Below, in pieces: positions 24,950 through 33,713 of a stretch of DNA of 64,000 nucleotides (the first letter of the stretch is position 1; each line of letters starts with the position of its first letter). The DNA comes from Planctomycetota bacterium (GTDB lineage Bacteria > Planctomycetota > Phycisphaerae > Phycisphaerales > Phycisphaeraceae): assembly GCA_021413865.1 (NCBI GenBank), contig JAIOPN010000014.1, positions 124,001 through 188,000 on the forward strand, given 5' to 3'. The notes beneath the pieces were generated by a model that was not told where the DNA came from, ran no database searches, and was given only the letters and a program-made list of their open reading frames with translations. The position numbers were made by a program, and so were the translations under genes.

Positions 24950-26770
24950 TTACTTCTGCTTCGCTTCCAGTTCCGCCCAGCGATCGTAGAGCTGCTTCAC
25001 CTTCGCGTGCGCCACATCCAGGACGCGGCAGGACTCCTCCAATTTCTTCCGATCACCCAGCACCGCCGGGTCGTTCATCTTCACTTCGAGGCGTTTCACC
25101 TCTTCCTCGGCGGCCATGATCTGGGCCTCGATCTTGCCCCACTCGCGCTGCTCGTTGTAGGAGAGGCGTTTGGACTTGGCGGGCGAGGCGGCGCTCTCAG
25201 CCGTCACCGTCGGCGTCGCGCGGGCGGTCTCCGCCTTCTGGGTCTCCGCCTCGCGGCGGGCGCGGGTGGATTCCCACTGGGAATAGTTCGGGTACTCCGC
25301 CGTGCCGCCCCGGCCGTCGAGGTAAAGCACCTGCGTCGAGAGCCGATCCAACATGAAGCGGTCGTGCGTCACCAGCAGGATCGCCCCCGGAAAATCAGAA
25401 AGACTCTCCTCGAGGATCTCCAGCGAGGGAATATCCAGGTCGTTGGTCGGCTCGTCGAGGATGAGCAGGTCCGCCGGCTGGAGCATGAGCTGCGCGATGA
25501 GGATGCGCGCCTGCTCGCCGCCCGAGAGGTCGCCGACCGAGACGCTGAGCTGCTCGGTGGTGAAGAGAAATCGGTTGGCCCAGGTGTTGATGTGCATCTC
25601 GCCGCCGCGGTAGAAGAGCCGGTCGCTGATCGGGCAGAGCGCCTCGCGCAGGGACATGCGCGGGTCGAGCGCCTCGCGGTGCTGCGTGAAGGTGACGACG
25701 CGCAGGCCGTCGGCGCGTTTGATGCTCCCCGCGTCGGGTTCAAGTTCGCCGGTGAGCACGCGGATGAGCGTGGTCTTCCCGCTGCCGTTGGGTCCGAGCA
25801 GGCCGACGCACGAGCCGGGCGAGAGTGTGAGGTCCAGCCCGCTGAAGAGCGGCTTGTCGCCGAGTGATTTGGCGATCCCCTTGGCGACCAACAGGTTCCG
25901 CGTCTGCCGGCCGGTCGAGGTGAAGTCGATCCCCGCGGCCTTGTTGGGCGCGTTGCGCTGGCGGAGGTCCTTCAATTCCGCCATGCGCTCGCCGGCGTCC
26001 TCGATGCGGCCCTTCGCCTTGGTCCGCCGCGCCTGGGCGCCGCGCCCCAGCCACAGCAAATCCTGCCGCACCTTCCCCGCCAGCGCCTGCTCTTCGCGCG
26101 CCTGCGCCTCGAGGAACTCGCCGCGTCGGCGGAGAAACTCGCTGTACCGCCCCTCCACCGTGAACGTCCCCTGCGGGTAGGCGGAGCTCAGCTCCAGCAC
26201 GCGCGTCGCCGTCGCCTCCAGGAAATAACGGTCGTGCGTCACGCAGATCACCGCGAACGGCGCATCGCGCAGCAACCCCTCCAACCACAGAATCCCCTCT
26301 AAATCCAAATGGTTCGTCGGCTCGTCGAGGAACAGCAGGTCCGGCCCGCGCGCCATTTCCCGCGCAATCGAGAGCCGCTTCCGCCACCCGCCCGACAGCT
26401 CCACCGCCGGCTGGTCGAAGCGCGTGAAACCCACCCGGCTCAGCACCACCGACGCCCGCACCTCCGCCTCGTGCTCGTCGTGGCAGGATGGCAGCACCGC
26501 GGCCGTCACCACGCTCGAAACCGTCGCCCCCTCGGGGAACGTGTCCGCCTGCGGGACGTAGCCGACGTGCAGGTCGCGGCGCTGCGTGAGCCCGCCGGTG
26601 TCTGCCGATTCAAGGCCCGCGAGGAGTTTGAGGAGCGTGGATTTGCCCGAGCCGTTGGGCCCGATCATGCCGACCCGCTCGCCCTGGGCCACGCCCATGG
26701 AGACATCCGAGAACAACGGCCGGCTGCCGAAGGTCTTGCTCAACGATTGGCAGCTCAACAGCATCGACAT
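24950..26770 (-). CDS. uup: ABC-F family ATPase, Uup-like
   Basis: 606 residues, ATG 26770. Two cytoplasmic ABC ATPase domains without membrane segments: Walker A GPNGSGKST and signature LSGGWRKRL in the first (1-250), GPNGSGKTT and LSGGEQARI in the second (about 290-520), each with a LDEPTN Walker B. A charged linker separates them. The last 75 residues form a coiled coil (MAAEEEVKRLEVKMNDPAVL) as in Uup and EttA relatives. These proteins act on ribosomes or in DNA-related precise excision. The C-terminal coiled coil favours Uup. The gene appears monocistronic. Confidence 0.9.
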   Translation of the reverse strand: MSMLLSCQSLSKTFGSRPLFSDVSMGVAQGERVGMIGPNGSGKSTLLKLLAGLESADTGGLTQRRDLHVGYVPQADTFPEGATVSSVVTAAVLPSCHDEHEAEVRASVVLSRVGFTRFDQPAVELSGGWRKRLSIAREMARGPDLLFLDEPTNHLDLEGILWLEGLLRDAPFAVICVTHDRYFLEATATRVLELSSAYPQGTFTVEGRYSEFLRRRGEFLEAQAREEQALAGKVRQDLLWLGRGAQARRTKAKGRIEDAGERMAELKDLRQRNAPNKAAGIDFTSTGRQTRNLLVAKGIAKSLGDKPLFSGLDLTLSPGSCVGLLGPNGSGKTTLIRVLTGELEPDAGSIKRADGLRVVTFTQHREALDPRMSLREALCPISDRLFYRGGEMHINTWANRFLFTTEQLSVSVGDLSGGEQARILIAQLMLQPADLLILDEPTNDLDIPSLEILEESLSDFPGAILLVTHDRFMLDRLSTQVLYLDGRGGTAEYPNYSQWESTRARREAETQKAETARATPTVTAESAASPAKSKRLSYNEQREWGKIEAQIMAAEEEVKRLEVKMNDPAVLGDRKKLEESCRVLDVAHAKVKQLYDRWAELEAKQK

Positions 26771-27021
26771 CGGTAAAACCGTCTTTCCCAAACAGGGGTG
26801 GTTGGATGGCCGCCGCGCGGCGCGCGACGACCGGGGCCGGGGGCCGAGACGGGCATCATACCCGGGCCACCAAACGGATCACTCTGGATGGGATCGCACC
26901 TCTCCGCACAGCCGGCATCAACCTCGGACTTGTGATTGCGATGCGTTCGCTCGATTAGACTAAATGGAGTTATCCTGCTCTGCCGCAAACCTCCGGAGTA
27001 CGTCACGCCCGGTCACCCCCG

Positions 27022-27519
27022 ATGAAGCGAGAAAACTCGATGACGCCCCCTCCAATGCTGCGAAAACCATCTGAAGGCCGGACGATCGCTTTCGTCGGCG
27101 ACGTTTACCGCATCCTGGCGACCGGCGACGACACCAATGGCAAGTACGCTCTTGTAGAAGCCACCGTGCCCCCGGGCGCGGGGCCTCCTCTGCATGTCCA
27201 CAGCCGGGAGGAAGAGGGTTTTTATGTGCTGGAAGGCGAGATCACATTGACGATCGGCGATAAGCGAGCGGTAGCGACGCCGGGGACGTTTGCGAATACG
27301 CCGGTCGGCACGCCGCACACCTTCAAAAACGAATCCAATCGACCGGCCAAGATGCTGGCCCTCATAGCCCCGGCGGGTCTGGAGAAAATGTTCCTTGAGG
27401 TTGGGGTACCGGTTGCCGACGGAACTCAGGTCGCCCCACCGCCAACAAAAGCCGAGCTGGAGAAACTCGCGTCCGTCGTTGCCCGGTACGGGATTGAGGT
27501 CCGGTTGGGGCCACACTGA
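27022..27519 (+). CDS. Cupin domain protein
   Basis: 165 residues. A single small beta barrel with cupin motif 1 HVHSREEEGFYVLEGE (two His and a Glu for metal) and motif 2 GTPHTFKNES (third His). No catalytic partner domain is fused, so the function could be a dioxygenase, isomerase or sensor. An in-frame ATG at residue 7 (27040) is an alternative start. Base composition is lower in GC than the flanking genes, as is the next gene, which suggests acquisition of this small segment. Confidence 0.82.
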   Translation: MKRENSMTPPPMLRKPSEGRTIAFVGDVYRILATGDDTNGKYALVEATVPPGAGPPLHVHSREEEGFYVLEGEITLTIGDKRAVATPGTFANTPVGTPHTFKNESNRPAKMLALIAPAGLEKMFLEVGVPVADGTQVAPPPTKAELEKLASVVARYGIEVRLGPH

Positions 27520-27739
27520 TGGCACACCAGAAACGAAGAAGGACGCCGCGGTCTACTGTTTTTCATGGTCGGGCTGGAGGTCAGCTTGATGACAATCTAT
27601 ATTGTGCCTTGATCGGGGCGATGCGGTGAACCGCCGTCCTGAAGAGCCCGTCGGATAGTTTGGGTTATTTGTTAGAAACTCATGGGGTCGACCGAGCATC
27701 TCTGGCAGTGATCGCTGAACTCCATCGTGAAGGAACTGC

Positions 27740-28159
27740 ATGAAGCCGACACTCGTTGCATTACGGTTTCTTGAGACCATCTTCCTGGTCGGTGTGGTTG
27801 TTACCTATACCGTCTCACCAACCAGTCAGGCGTGGGGATATTCGTTCCTGTCCGTCTTTTGCAATTTTTCGATTGCGTCCAGCGCGGATCACATCGTCAT
27901 CAGCAGTGTCGTTATTGGTTACGTGTTCAGTTTAGTAGGAACCGGGATGCAGTGGCGCACCGCAAATCCCAAACTGCGCGGTTGGTCTTTATCGTTGGCG
28001 TTGCTTGGCCTGATCGTGTGCCTGAATGAAGTTGGCCGGTATTTCCTCGGTTACCATTTTCAGATTTTGGTTCACGTTCCCATCGCGGTTGTTGTCATCG
28101 ACTGGATCATGATTCGGCAGTATAAGACCGTGTCGCAGTCGCCAGAAGTAGCCTCCTAG
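27740..28159 (+). CDS. Four-helix membrane protein, unknown
   Basis: 139 residues. Hydrophobic segments at about 8-27, 50-70, 82-100 and 108-127 suggest a four-helix integral membrane protein. The C-terminal tail is short and polar (MIRQYKTVSQSPEVAS). No family is recognised. Codon use is less GC-rich than the surrounding genes, like the cupin gene 220 bases upstream. The gap between them holds no clear RNA or repeat. Confidence 0.6.
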   Translation: MKPTLVALRFLETIFLVGVVVTYTVSPTSQAWGYSFLSVFCNFSIASSADHIVISSVVIGYVFSLVGTGMQWRTANPKLRGWSLSLALLGLIVCLNEVGRYFLGYHFQILVHVPIAVVVIDWIMIRQYKTVSQSPEVAS

Positions 28160-28188
28160 AGCAAGATAAGCACATTTATTAGCGACGC

Positions 28189-28977
28189 CTATTTCGTCAC
28201 CCGCGCCGCCGCCTTGAGGATCGCATCATCCGCCCCAACCGGCACCGGGCGCTTCTCCGCGCAGATGTTCAGCCCTAGGTTGTCGCGGTAGCCGACCGCG
28301 AGCTGCGGGTTGGAGAGCGCGTTGTAGCACATGATCACCGAGCGGCGGTGGTGGTCCGACGTGTTCTGGCCCGAGGCGTGCAGCAGGTTGCAGTGGAAGA
28401 AGAGCACGGAGCCGGGCTTCATCTCGCAATAAACGCGCTCGAAGAGCGGCTCGATGAGCTTCATGCGTTCGGGGTCGATGCCGGTCTGCGTGCCGAACCG
28501 GCCGTGCGTGACCCGGCCGAGCATGTGCGAGCCGCGCAGCACCTGCAGGCAGCCGTTCTCCCGCGTGGCGGGGTCGAGCGCGATCGAGGCGCTGGCCAGG
28601 CGTGGGAAGGCGAAGCCCTGGTCGTACCAGTAGCCGTAGTCCTGGTGCCACTCCCACGCGCCGCCCTTTTTCGCCTCCTTGAGGATCACCTTGCCGTGGA
28701 AGAAGGCGGCCTCCTCGCCGAGCAGGATGCGCACGGGGTTGACCAGGCGGGGGCAGGTCGAGACGGCCGACCAGATGTCCTCGCCCAGGTCGAACCAGAT
28801 CGCCAGCCGCGAGGGCATGCCCTTGGCGTCCTTGGCCTCGACGGTGGTGGTCGCCACGCGGTCGCCATGCACGACGGCGTCGAGCATCGCCGCGACCTCC
28901 TCGGCGCTGAACACGTTTTCCAGAATCACAAACCCGTCACGCTGGTACTGCTCGACGAGGGCCTGATCCATGAGCAT
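28189..28977 (-). CDS. Phytanoyl-CoA dioxygenase (PhyH) family protein
   Basis: 262 residues, ATG 28977 (a second in-frame ATG lies two codons on). Predicted Fe(II)/2-oxoglutarate oxygenase of the ectoine-hydroxylase-like branch: YQRDGFVILENVFSAEEVAA at the N terminus, HQDYGYWYDQGF for the HxD pair, GCLQVLRGSHMLGR, LFFHCNLLHASGQN for the distal His, and RSVIMCYNA for the Arg. It lies 29 bases before the VIT-family gene end on the same strand. The substrate is unknown. Confidence 0.87.
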   Translation of the reverse strand: MLMDQALVEQYQRDGFVILENVFSAEEVAAMLDAVVHGDRVATTTVEAKDAKGMPSRLAIWFDLGEDIWSAVSTCPRLVNPVRILLGEEAAFFHGKVILKEAKKGGAWEWHQDYGYWYDQGFAFPRLASASIALDPATRENGCLQVLRGSHMLGRVTHGRFGTQTGIDPERMKLIEPLFERVYCEMKPGSVLFFHCNLLHASGQNTSDHHRRSVIMCYNALSNPQLAVGYRDNLGLNICAEKRPVPVGADDAILKAAARVTK

Positions 28978-29006
28978 GGGGATATCCCGTGAACGACGTG
29001 AACCGA

Positions 29007-29705
29007 TCATGCGCCGATGAGCTTGGCGATGCCGAACGCCGCCGCCGCCGCGATGCCGCCGACGAGCACGGTCTGCCACGCGCTGCGCAGGGGGCGCGGC
29101 GTCGTGAACCGCCCCTTGATGTAGCCGAAGACGAAGAGGGCCACGAGCGTGACGACGACGGAGGTGATCAGCCCCTCTTTGACCGATCGGAGAAGGAAAT
29201 AGGGGGCGAGCGGCACGAGCCCGCCGACGATGTACGACAGGGCGATGGTCAGGGCGCTGCGGCTGGCGCGGTGCGGATTGGGCTCGGTCATGTCGAGCTC
29301 GAACCGCATCATGAAGTCCACCCAGCGGTCGCGGTCGGAGCAGATGGCCGTGGTGACGCTCTGAACGGTCTCCTCGGGCAGGCCCAGCCCGCGGAAGACC
29401 TGCGCGACCTCGGCCGTTTCGACCTCGGGCAGCTCGTGCGTCTCGCGCACCTCCCGGCCGCGCTCGGAGATGTAGTGCTCCGCGTCGGTCCGTGCGGCCA
29501 GGTACCCGCCCAGGCCCATCGCGATCGCGCCCGCTGCCACCTCCGCCAGACCGGCCATGATGATCAGGCTCGTCTCGTCCACCGCGCCCGAGAGCCCCGC
29601 CGCCAGCGCGAAGGGCACGGTCAGGCCGTCCGACATGCCGATCACGATGTCGCGCACGGTCTCCGACGACTTGAAGTGTCTCTCCATGTGGGCGGATGGC
29701 GGCAT
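29007..29705 (-). CDS. VIT1/CCC1 family metal transporter
   Basis: 232 residues. Predicted Fe(II)/Mn(II) transporter of the cytoplasmic membrane. The opening RDIVIGMSDGLTVPFALAAG is the family signature and includes the Asp of TM1. GLAEVAAGAIAMGLGGYLA forms TM2. The acidic cytoplasmic metal-binding domain (about 75-150, with EHYISERGREVRE and DRDRWVDFMM) and three more helices follow. The length is typical. The upstream 118 bases separate it from a small membrane protein gene. Confidence 0.9.
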   Translation of the reverse strand: MPPSAHMERHFKSSETVRDIVIGMSDGLTVPFALAAGLSGAVDETSLIIMAGLAEVAAGAIAMGLGGYLAARTDAEHYISERGREVRETHELPEVETAEVAQVFRGLGLPEETVQSVTTAICSDRDRWVDFMMRFELDMTEPNPHRASRSALTIALSYIVGGLVPLAPYFLLRSVKEGLITSVVVTLVALFVFGYIKGRFTTPRPLRSAWQTVLVGGIAAAAAFGIAKLIGA

Positions 29706-29823
29706 GCGTGTTTCCCCTGATGGGAGAGGGATCGATCATAAGCGACCGAGCCCCGGCGCCCGACGACCCAGCATACGCGATGCGGGCGGCCGATATCGAG
29801 CCCATTTATCGCGACGTGCTGAT

Positions 29824-30012
29824 TCACGACCGCCCCCGCAGCGCCCAGAAGCTCATCGCCGCCGCGGCGAGCGCCGCGATCCACGAGAGCCAGACCGGCA
29901 CCGTGAAATCGCCCGCCTGGACATGCACCGCCATGGCCGCGCGGAGCACCTGCGCCGCCGCGATGATGGCGAAGACCACACCCGACACGATGCGGTAGTT
30001 TGATCTCTGCAT
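29824..30012 (-). CDS. Small two-helix membrane protein
   Basis: 62 residues, ATG 30012 with AGGAG 8 bases upstream. Two hydrophobic helices (about 8-28 and 38-57) flank a short polar loop, HVQAGDFTVPVW, and the C terminus is Arg-rich. The ribosome binding site, hydrophobic pattern and position between two minus-strand genes support a real gene. The function is unknown. Confidence 0.6.
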   Translation of the reverse strand: MQRSNYRIVSGVVFAIIAAAQVLRAAMAVHVQAGDFTVPVWLSWIAALAAAAMSFWALRGRS

Positions 30013-30053
30013 GGCGTTGCTCCTGATCCCCAGGAAATGATACGCCCGCCAAA

Positions 30054-31175
30054 TCACGCCCCGTCCACGTCCGGCTGGCCCGCCGTGCCCACGATAGGCT
30101 TCTCGGTGAACTGATCCAAACCCAATCCGCGCAGGTCGGCGACCACGCCGTGGTGCTCGGCGTCGTAGAGCCGCCAGATCACGCGCAGGCTCTGGAGCGA
30201 GACGCGCGGGTTGGCCACGGGCTCCCGGCCGGTCTCGATGCAGTCGAGGAACTCGCTCACCTCGGCGTTGGTGTGCTTGCCCTCCACCGGTCGGCGGTAA
30301 ACCACGGTGCGTGTCGGGCCGTCCACCTTCGCCCCCGCCGCCAGCGCCGCCTGCAGCGCGGGCAGGTCGCCCCCCGAGCGGTCGCGGTGCAGGGTGATCG
30401 TCCCCTGCGCGTGGTCGAGATCGAGCATGCCCTCTGTGGTGTGGGCGTGGACGGAATAGCCGAGCCGTGTGCCCCGCGCGCCCCACGTGCCGAAGTGATA
30501 GCCCAGCGCGCCGCTCTCGAAGCGGATGGCGACGTTGCTCGTGCCCTCCATTTTCATCCAGGGCGTGCCGCGGTTGGTGCCCACGTGCGTGCCGCTCACG
30601 GGCCTGCCGAGCCAGAGCAGCATGAGGTCGATGTAGTGGCATCCGTGGCTGAGCAGTTGCCCGCCGCCCACCCGCCTGGGATCGCCGACCCACGCCCCAC
30701 GCGACAGGTCGGTGAACTGCTCCGTCCAGATGGAGACGTGGAACACCTCGCCGAACGACCCGCCGGTGATCAGTTCGCCCATCTTCGACCAGAGCGGGTC
30801 GTGCCGCAGGACGTAGCCGACGGCGAGCACCCGGCCGGTCTCGCGCTGCAGGCGGATCAGATCGAGGCACTGCCGCTCGGTGATGGCCATGGGCTTTTCG
30901 AGCAGCACGTGCAGCCCGGCCCGCATGCAGTCCCGCGCCGCGTCACGGTGCAGGTCGTGCGGCAGCGCGATGACCACGGCATCGCATTCGGAAAACATCG
31001 CGTGGTAATCGGTGAAGAGCTTCGCGCCCGGAGCGCTCTTCGACGCCCGGTCGAGCTTCGCGGGATCGATGTCGCACAGGGCGGTGATCTTGAGGCGCGG
31101 TTCGAGCTCGCGCAGGCCCGCGAGGTACGCGCCAGCCATGGTGCCGCAGCCGATCATGCCCAGACGAGCGGTCAT
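30054..31175 (-). CDS. Gfo/Idh/MocA family oxidoreductase
   Basis: 373 residues. NAD(P)-dependent sugar or inositol oxidoreductase. The N-terminal Rossmann fold shows GMIGCGTMAGAYLAGL, with acidic CDIDPAK for NAD, and the family motif VLLEKPMAIT (Lys of EKP). The C-terminal domain includes GGGQLLSHGCHYIDLMLWL-like sequence with the conserved His pair. The start of the AguB-like gene's coding end lies 10 bases upstream, so the two may be co-transcribed. The substrate is unknown, and such genes are abundant in planctomycetes. Confidence 0.87.
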   Translation of the reverse strand: MTARLGMIGCGTMAGAYLAGLRELEPRLKITALCDIDPAKLDRASKSAPGAKLFTDYHAMFSECDAVVIALPHDLHRDAARDCMRAGLHVLLEKPMAITERQCLDLIRLQRETGRVLAVGYVLRHDPLWSKMGELITGGSFGEVFHVSIWTEQFTDLSRGAWVGDPRRVGGGQLLSHGCHYIDLMLLWLGRPVSGTHVGTNRGTPWMKMEGTSNVAIRFESGALGYHFGTWGARGTRLGYSVHAHTTEGMLDLDHAQGTITLHRDRSGGDLPALQAALAAGAKVDGPTRTVVYRRPVEGKHTNAEVSEFLDCIETGREPVANPRVSLQSLRVIWRLYDAEHHGVVADLRGLGLDQFTEKPIVGTAGQPDVDGA

Positions 31176-31185
31176 GAGTCACCGC

Positions 31186-32112
31186 CTAATCGATGATGCG
31201 CCGCGTGATCTGCTCGTAGGCGTCGATCCGGCGGTCGCGGAAGAAGGGCCAGCCCAGGCGGATCTCGTCCACGCGCTTGAGGTCGCAGTCGGCGACGAGG
31301 GTGCACTCCTCCTTCTGCGGCGCCTCGGCAATGATGACGCCGCCGGGGTCGGCGATGAACGAGCCGCCCCAGAATTCCAGGTCATTCTCGGTGCCGACAC
31401 GGTTGATCGCCGCGACAAAGACGCCGTTGGCGATGGCGTGGGCGCGCTGGACGGTGTGCCACGCCTCGCGCTGCTGCTTGCGGTCGAAGGGGGTTTCCTT
31501 GTGGTACCAGCCGATGGCCGTGGGGTAGAAGATGATCTTCGCCCCGCGCAGCGCGGTGAGCCGGGCGGCCTCGGGGTACCACTGGTCCCAGCAGATGAGC
31601 ATGCCGGTGGTGACGCGCGGCGCCGACTTACCGAGCTCCAGCGTCTGCGTCTGCCAGCCGGCGAACTCGCCCTTGCCCGGGGCGTCGCCGGGGGTGAAGT
31701 AGTACTTCTCGAAGAAGCGCGGGTCGTCGGGGATGTGCATCTTGCGATACTTGCCGATGATCTTGCCCGCCGGGTTGATCATGAGCGACGTGTTGTGGAA
31801 CACACCCGGGGCGCGCTTCTCGAAGAGCGACGCGGTGAGGTGGATGCGGAGTTTTTTCGCCAGGTCGCAGAGCTTCTGCGACGAAGGCCCGGGGATCGGC
31901 TCGGCGAGCTTGAACAGTTCGTCGCTCTCCACCTGGCAGAAATAGTGCGTCAGGAACAGCTCCTGCGTGGCGACGACCTGCGCCCCCTTGCGCGCCGCGT
32001 CACGGATCAGGGCCGTCGCCTTCGCGAGATTCTTAGCCTTGTCCACGCCCGGCGAGGCGTGCTGCACCAGACCCAATCGGACCACAGATTCACCCGCGCG
32101 GCGTGACGGCAT
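31186..32112 (-). CDS. aguB: N-carbamoylputrescine amidase-like carbon-nitrogen hydrolase
   Basis: 308 residues, ATG 32112 with AGGAGG at good spacing. A nitrilase-superfamily amidase with the Glu-Lys-Cys triad in ATQELFLTHYF, GKYRKMHIPDD and LICWDQWYPEAARL. The overall sequence closely follows AguB, which converts N-carbamoylputrescine to putrescine in the agmatine route to polyamines. The usual partner agmatine deiminase (aguA) is not in the window beside it. It is divergent from the MATE transporter gene and followed within 10 bases by the Gfo/Idh gene. Confidence 0.85.
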   Translation of the reverse strand: MPSRRAGESVVRLGLVQHASPGVDKAKNLAKATALIRDAARKGAQVVATQELFLTHYFCQVESDELFKLAEPIPGPSSQKLCDLAKKLRIHLTASLFEKRAPGVFHNTSLMINPAGKIIGKYRKMHIPDDPRFFEKYYFTPGDAPGKGEFAGWQTQTLELGKSAPRVTTGMLICWDQWYPEAARLTALRGAKIIFYPTAIGWYHKETPFDRKQQREAWHTVQRAHAIANGVFVAAINRVGTENDLEFWGGSFIADPGGVIIAEAPQKEECTLVADCDLKRVDEIRLGWPFFRDRRIDAYEQITRRIID

Positions 32113-32215
32113 GCGATTCCTCCTGCGTGAGAGCGATGATATCACCCCGCGCGGGCCGGGGCTCTGCCCCTCGCCCGGAGGGAGCGGGGAGCGCCCCCGC
32201 TATGATCCTCGCACG

Positions 32216-33677
32216 ATGACGCGCGAGAAGCCGAGGCTGGGCGACGGCGAGGAACTGGACGTGATGCCACCGTCGCGGGCGGCGGACGTGAACCCCGGCG
32301 GCGCGGCGGTACGCAAGGAATTGTCCGGTCGATTGGCGGGCCTGTCGCTCCCGCGGCAGGTCTTCGTGCTGGCGATCTGGCCGCTACTCGAGCAGGTGCT
32401 CAACTTCATGGTCGGGACGGTGGACCTGACGGTGGCGGCTCGGCTGACGCCCCACGCGCTGGCGGTGTCGGCGACGGACGCCCTGGGCGTGGGCGGCTAC
32501 GTCGCGTGGCTCATGGGCATGATCGAATCGGCGATCGGCGTCGGGACCGGGGCATTGGTGGCGCGCGCCATCGGCGGCAGGCACCGCGGGCTGGCTAATG
32601 CCGCGCTGGGGCAGTCGATGATCCTGGGCCTGTGCTGCGGCGTGGTCGTCGGGGTTGTGGTGTACGTGTCCACGCCGATGATCGGGCGGTTCGCGGGACT
32701 CGACGCCGAATCGCTCCCGCTCTGCATCACCTACCTGCGCGTGATGGCGCTGGCGGCGCCGTTCAGCGCGGTGCTCTTCGTCAGCGCCGCGGCGCTGCGG
32801 GCCTCGGGCGACACGCGATCACCCTTCTTCATCATGATCATCGTGAACGTGGTGAACGCCGGCACGACCGTGCTCTTCACGTTCGGCCCCGCGCCGCTGG
32901 GCGGGCATCGCGGCGGGCACCGCCGTCGCCTGGGTGCTGGGCATGATGCTCATCATCGGCCGGCTCCTCTCGGGCCGCGGCGGCATCCGGCTCCACCTCC
33001 ACCGCCTGCGGCCGCACCTCCACACCCTGATCCGCCTGGTCCGCGTCGGCGTGCCCAACCTCCTGGAAACCTCGGGCATGTGGATCGGCAACTTCCTCGT
33101 CCTCAAGGTCGTCGGCGAGATCGGCCTGAACCAGACGCACGGCGCGATCGGGGCGCACATAATCACCGCGCGGATCGAGGGCATGAGCTACCTACCCGGC
33201 TTCGCGGTGGGCATCGCCGCCGCGACGCTGGCCGGGCAATACCTGGGGTTGGGCGACCCCGCCCGCGCCCGCCGCGCCGTGGCGCTCTGCTGGGCGACCG
33301 GCGCGGTGCTGATGGGGGGCATCGGTCTGCTCTTCATCGTGATCCCGCGTCCGCTGGTGGCGCTGATCAGCGACGCGCCGGAGCACCTGGCGGCCGTGCC
33401 GACGCTGCTGATGATCTGCGGGCCGATCCAGGTCTTCTTCGCGTCGTATGCCGTGCTCGCCCAGGCGATGCGCGGCGCGGGCGACACGCGCACCGCGATG
33501 ATCATGACGTACAGCTCGACCTACCTCGTGCGCTTGCCCCTGGCCTACATCGTCGGGATCGTGATGGGTTATGGGTTGCCGGGCGTGTGGGTGGCGCTCT
33601 GCGCGGAGCTGGTTTTGCGCGGCTGCCTGTTCGCGGGGCGGTTTCTGCACGGGGGGTGGATGAAGGCGCGGGTGTGA
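32216..33677 (+). pseudogene. MATE family efflux transporter with frameshift
   Basis: Two overlapping frames together give a complete MATE antiporter of about 486 residues. The first frame runs from ATG 32216 through SLPRQVFVLAIWPLLEQV and ALRASGDTRSPFF to about 32902. The continuation GIAAGTAVAWVLGMM lies one base later and runs to the stop at 33677, with the second repeat's AMRGAGDTRTAM. Removing one G of GCGGGC near 32903-32905 would restore the frame. The rest shows no decay, so a sequencing or assembly error and a recent mutation are both possible. It is expected to have twelve helices and Na+- or H+-driven drug export. Confidence 0.8.
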
Positions 33678-33695
33678 GGCGGAAGAATAGAAATC

Positions 33696-33711
33696 GCTAA
33701 GCCGCGAGCGG
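33696..33711. repeat. Short palindromic repeat, GCTAAGCCGCGAGCGG type
   Basis: An exact copy of GCTAAGCCGCGAGCGG between the convergent MATE and methyltransferase genes, 18 bases after the MATE stop and 2 before the methyltransferase stop. It has CCGC and GCGG arms. Confidence 0.55.
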
Positions 33712-33713
33712 AG

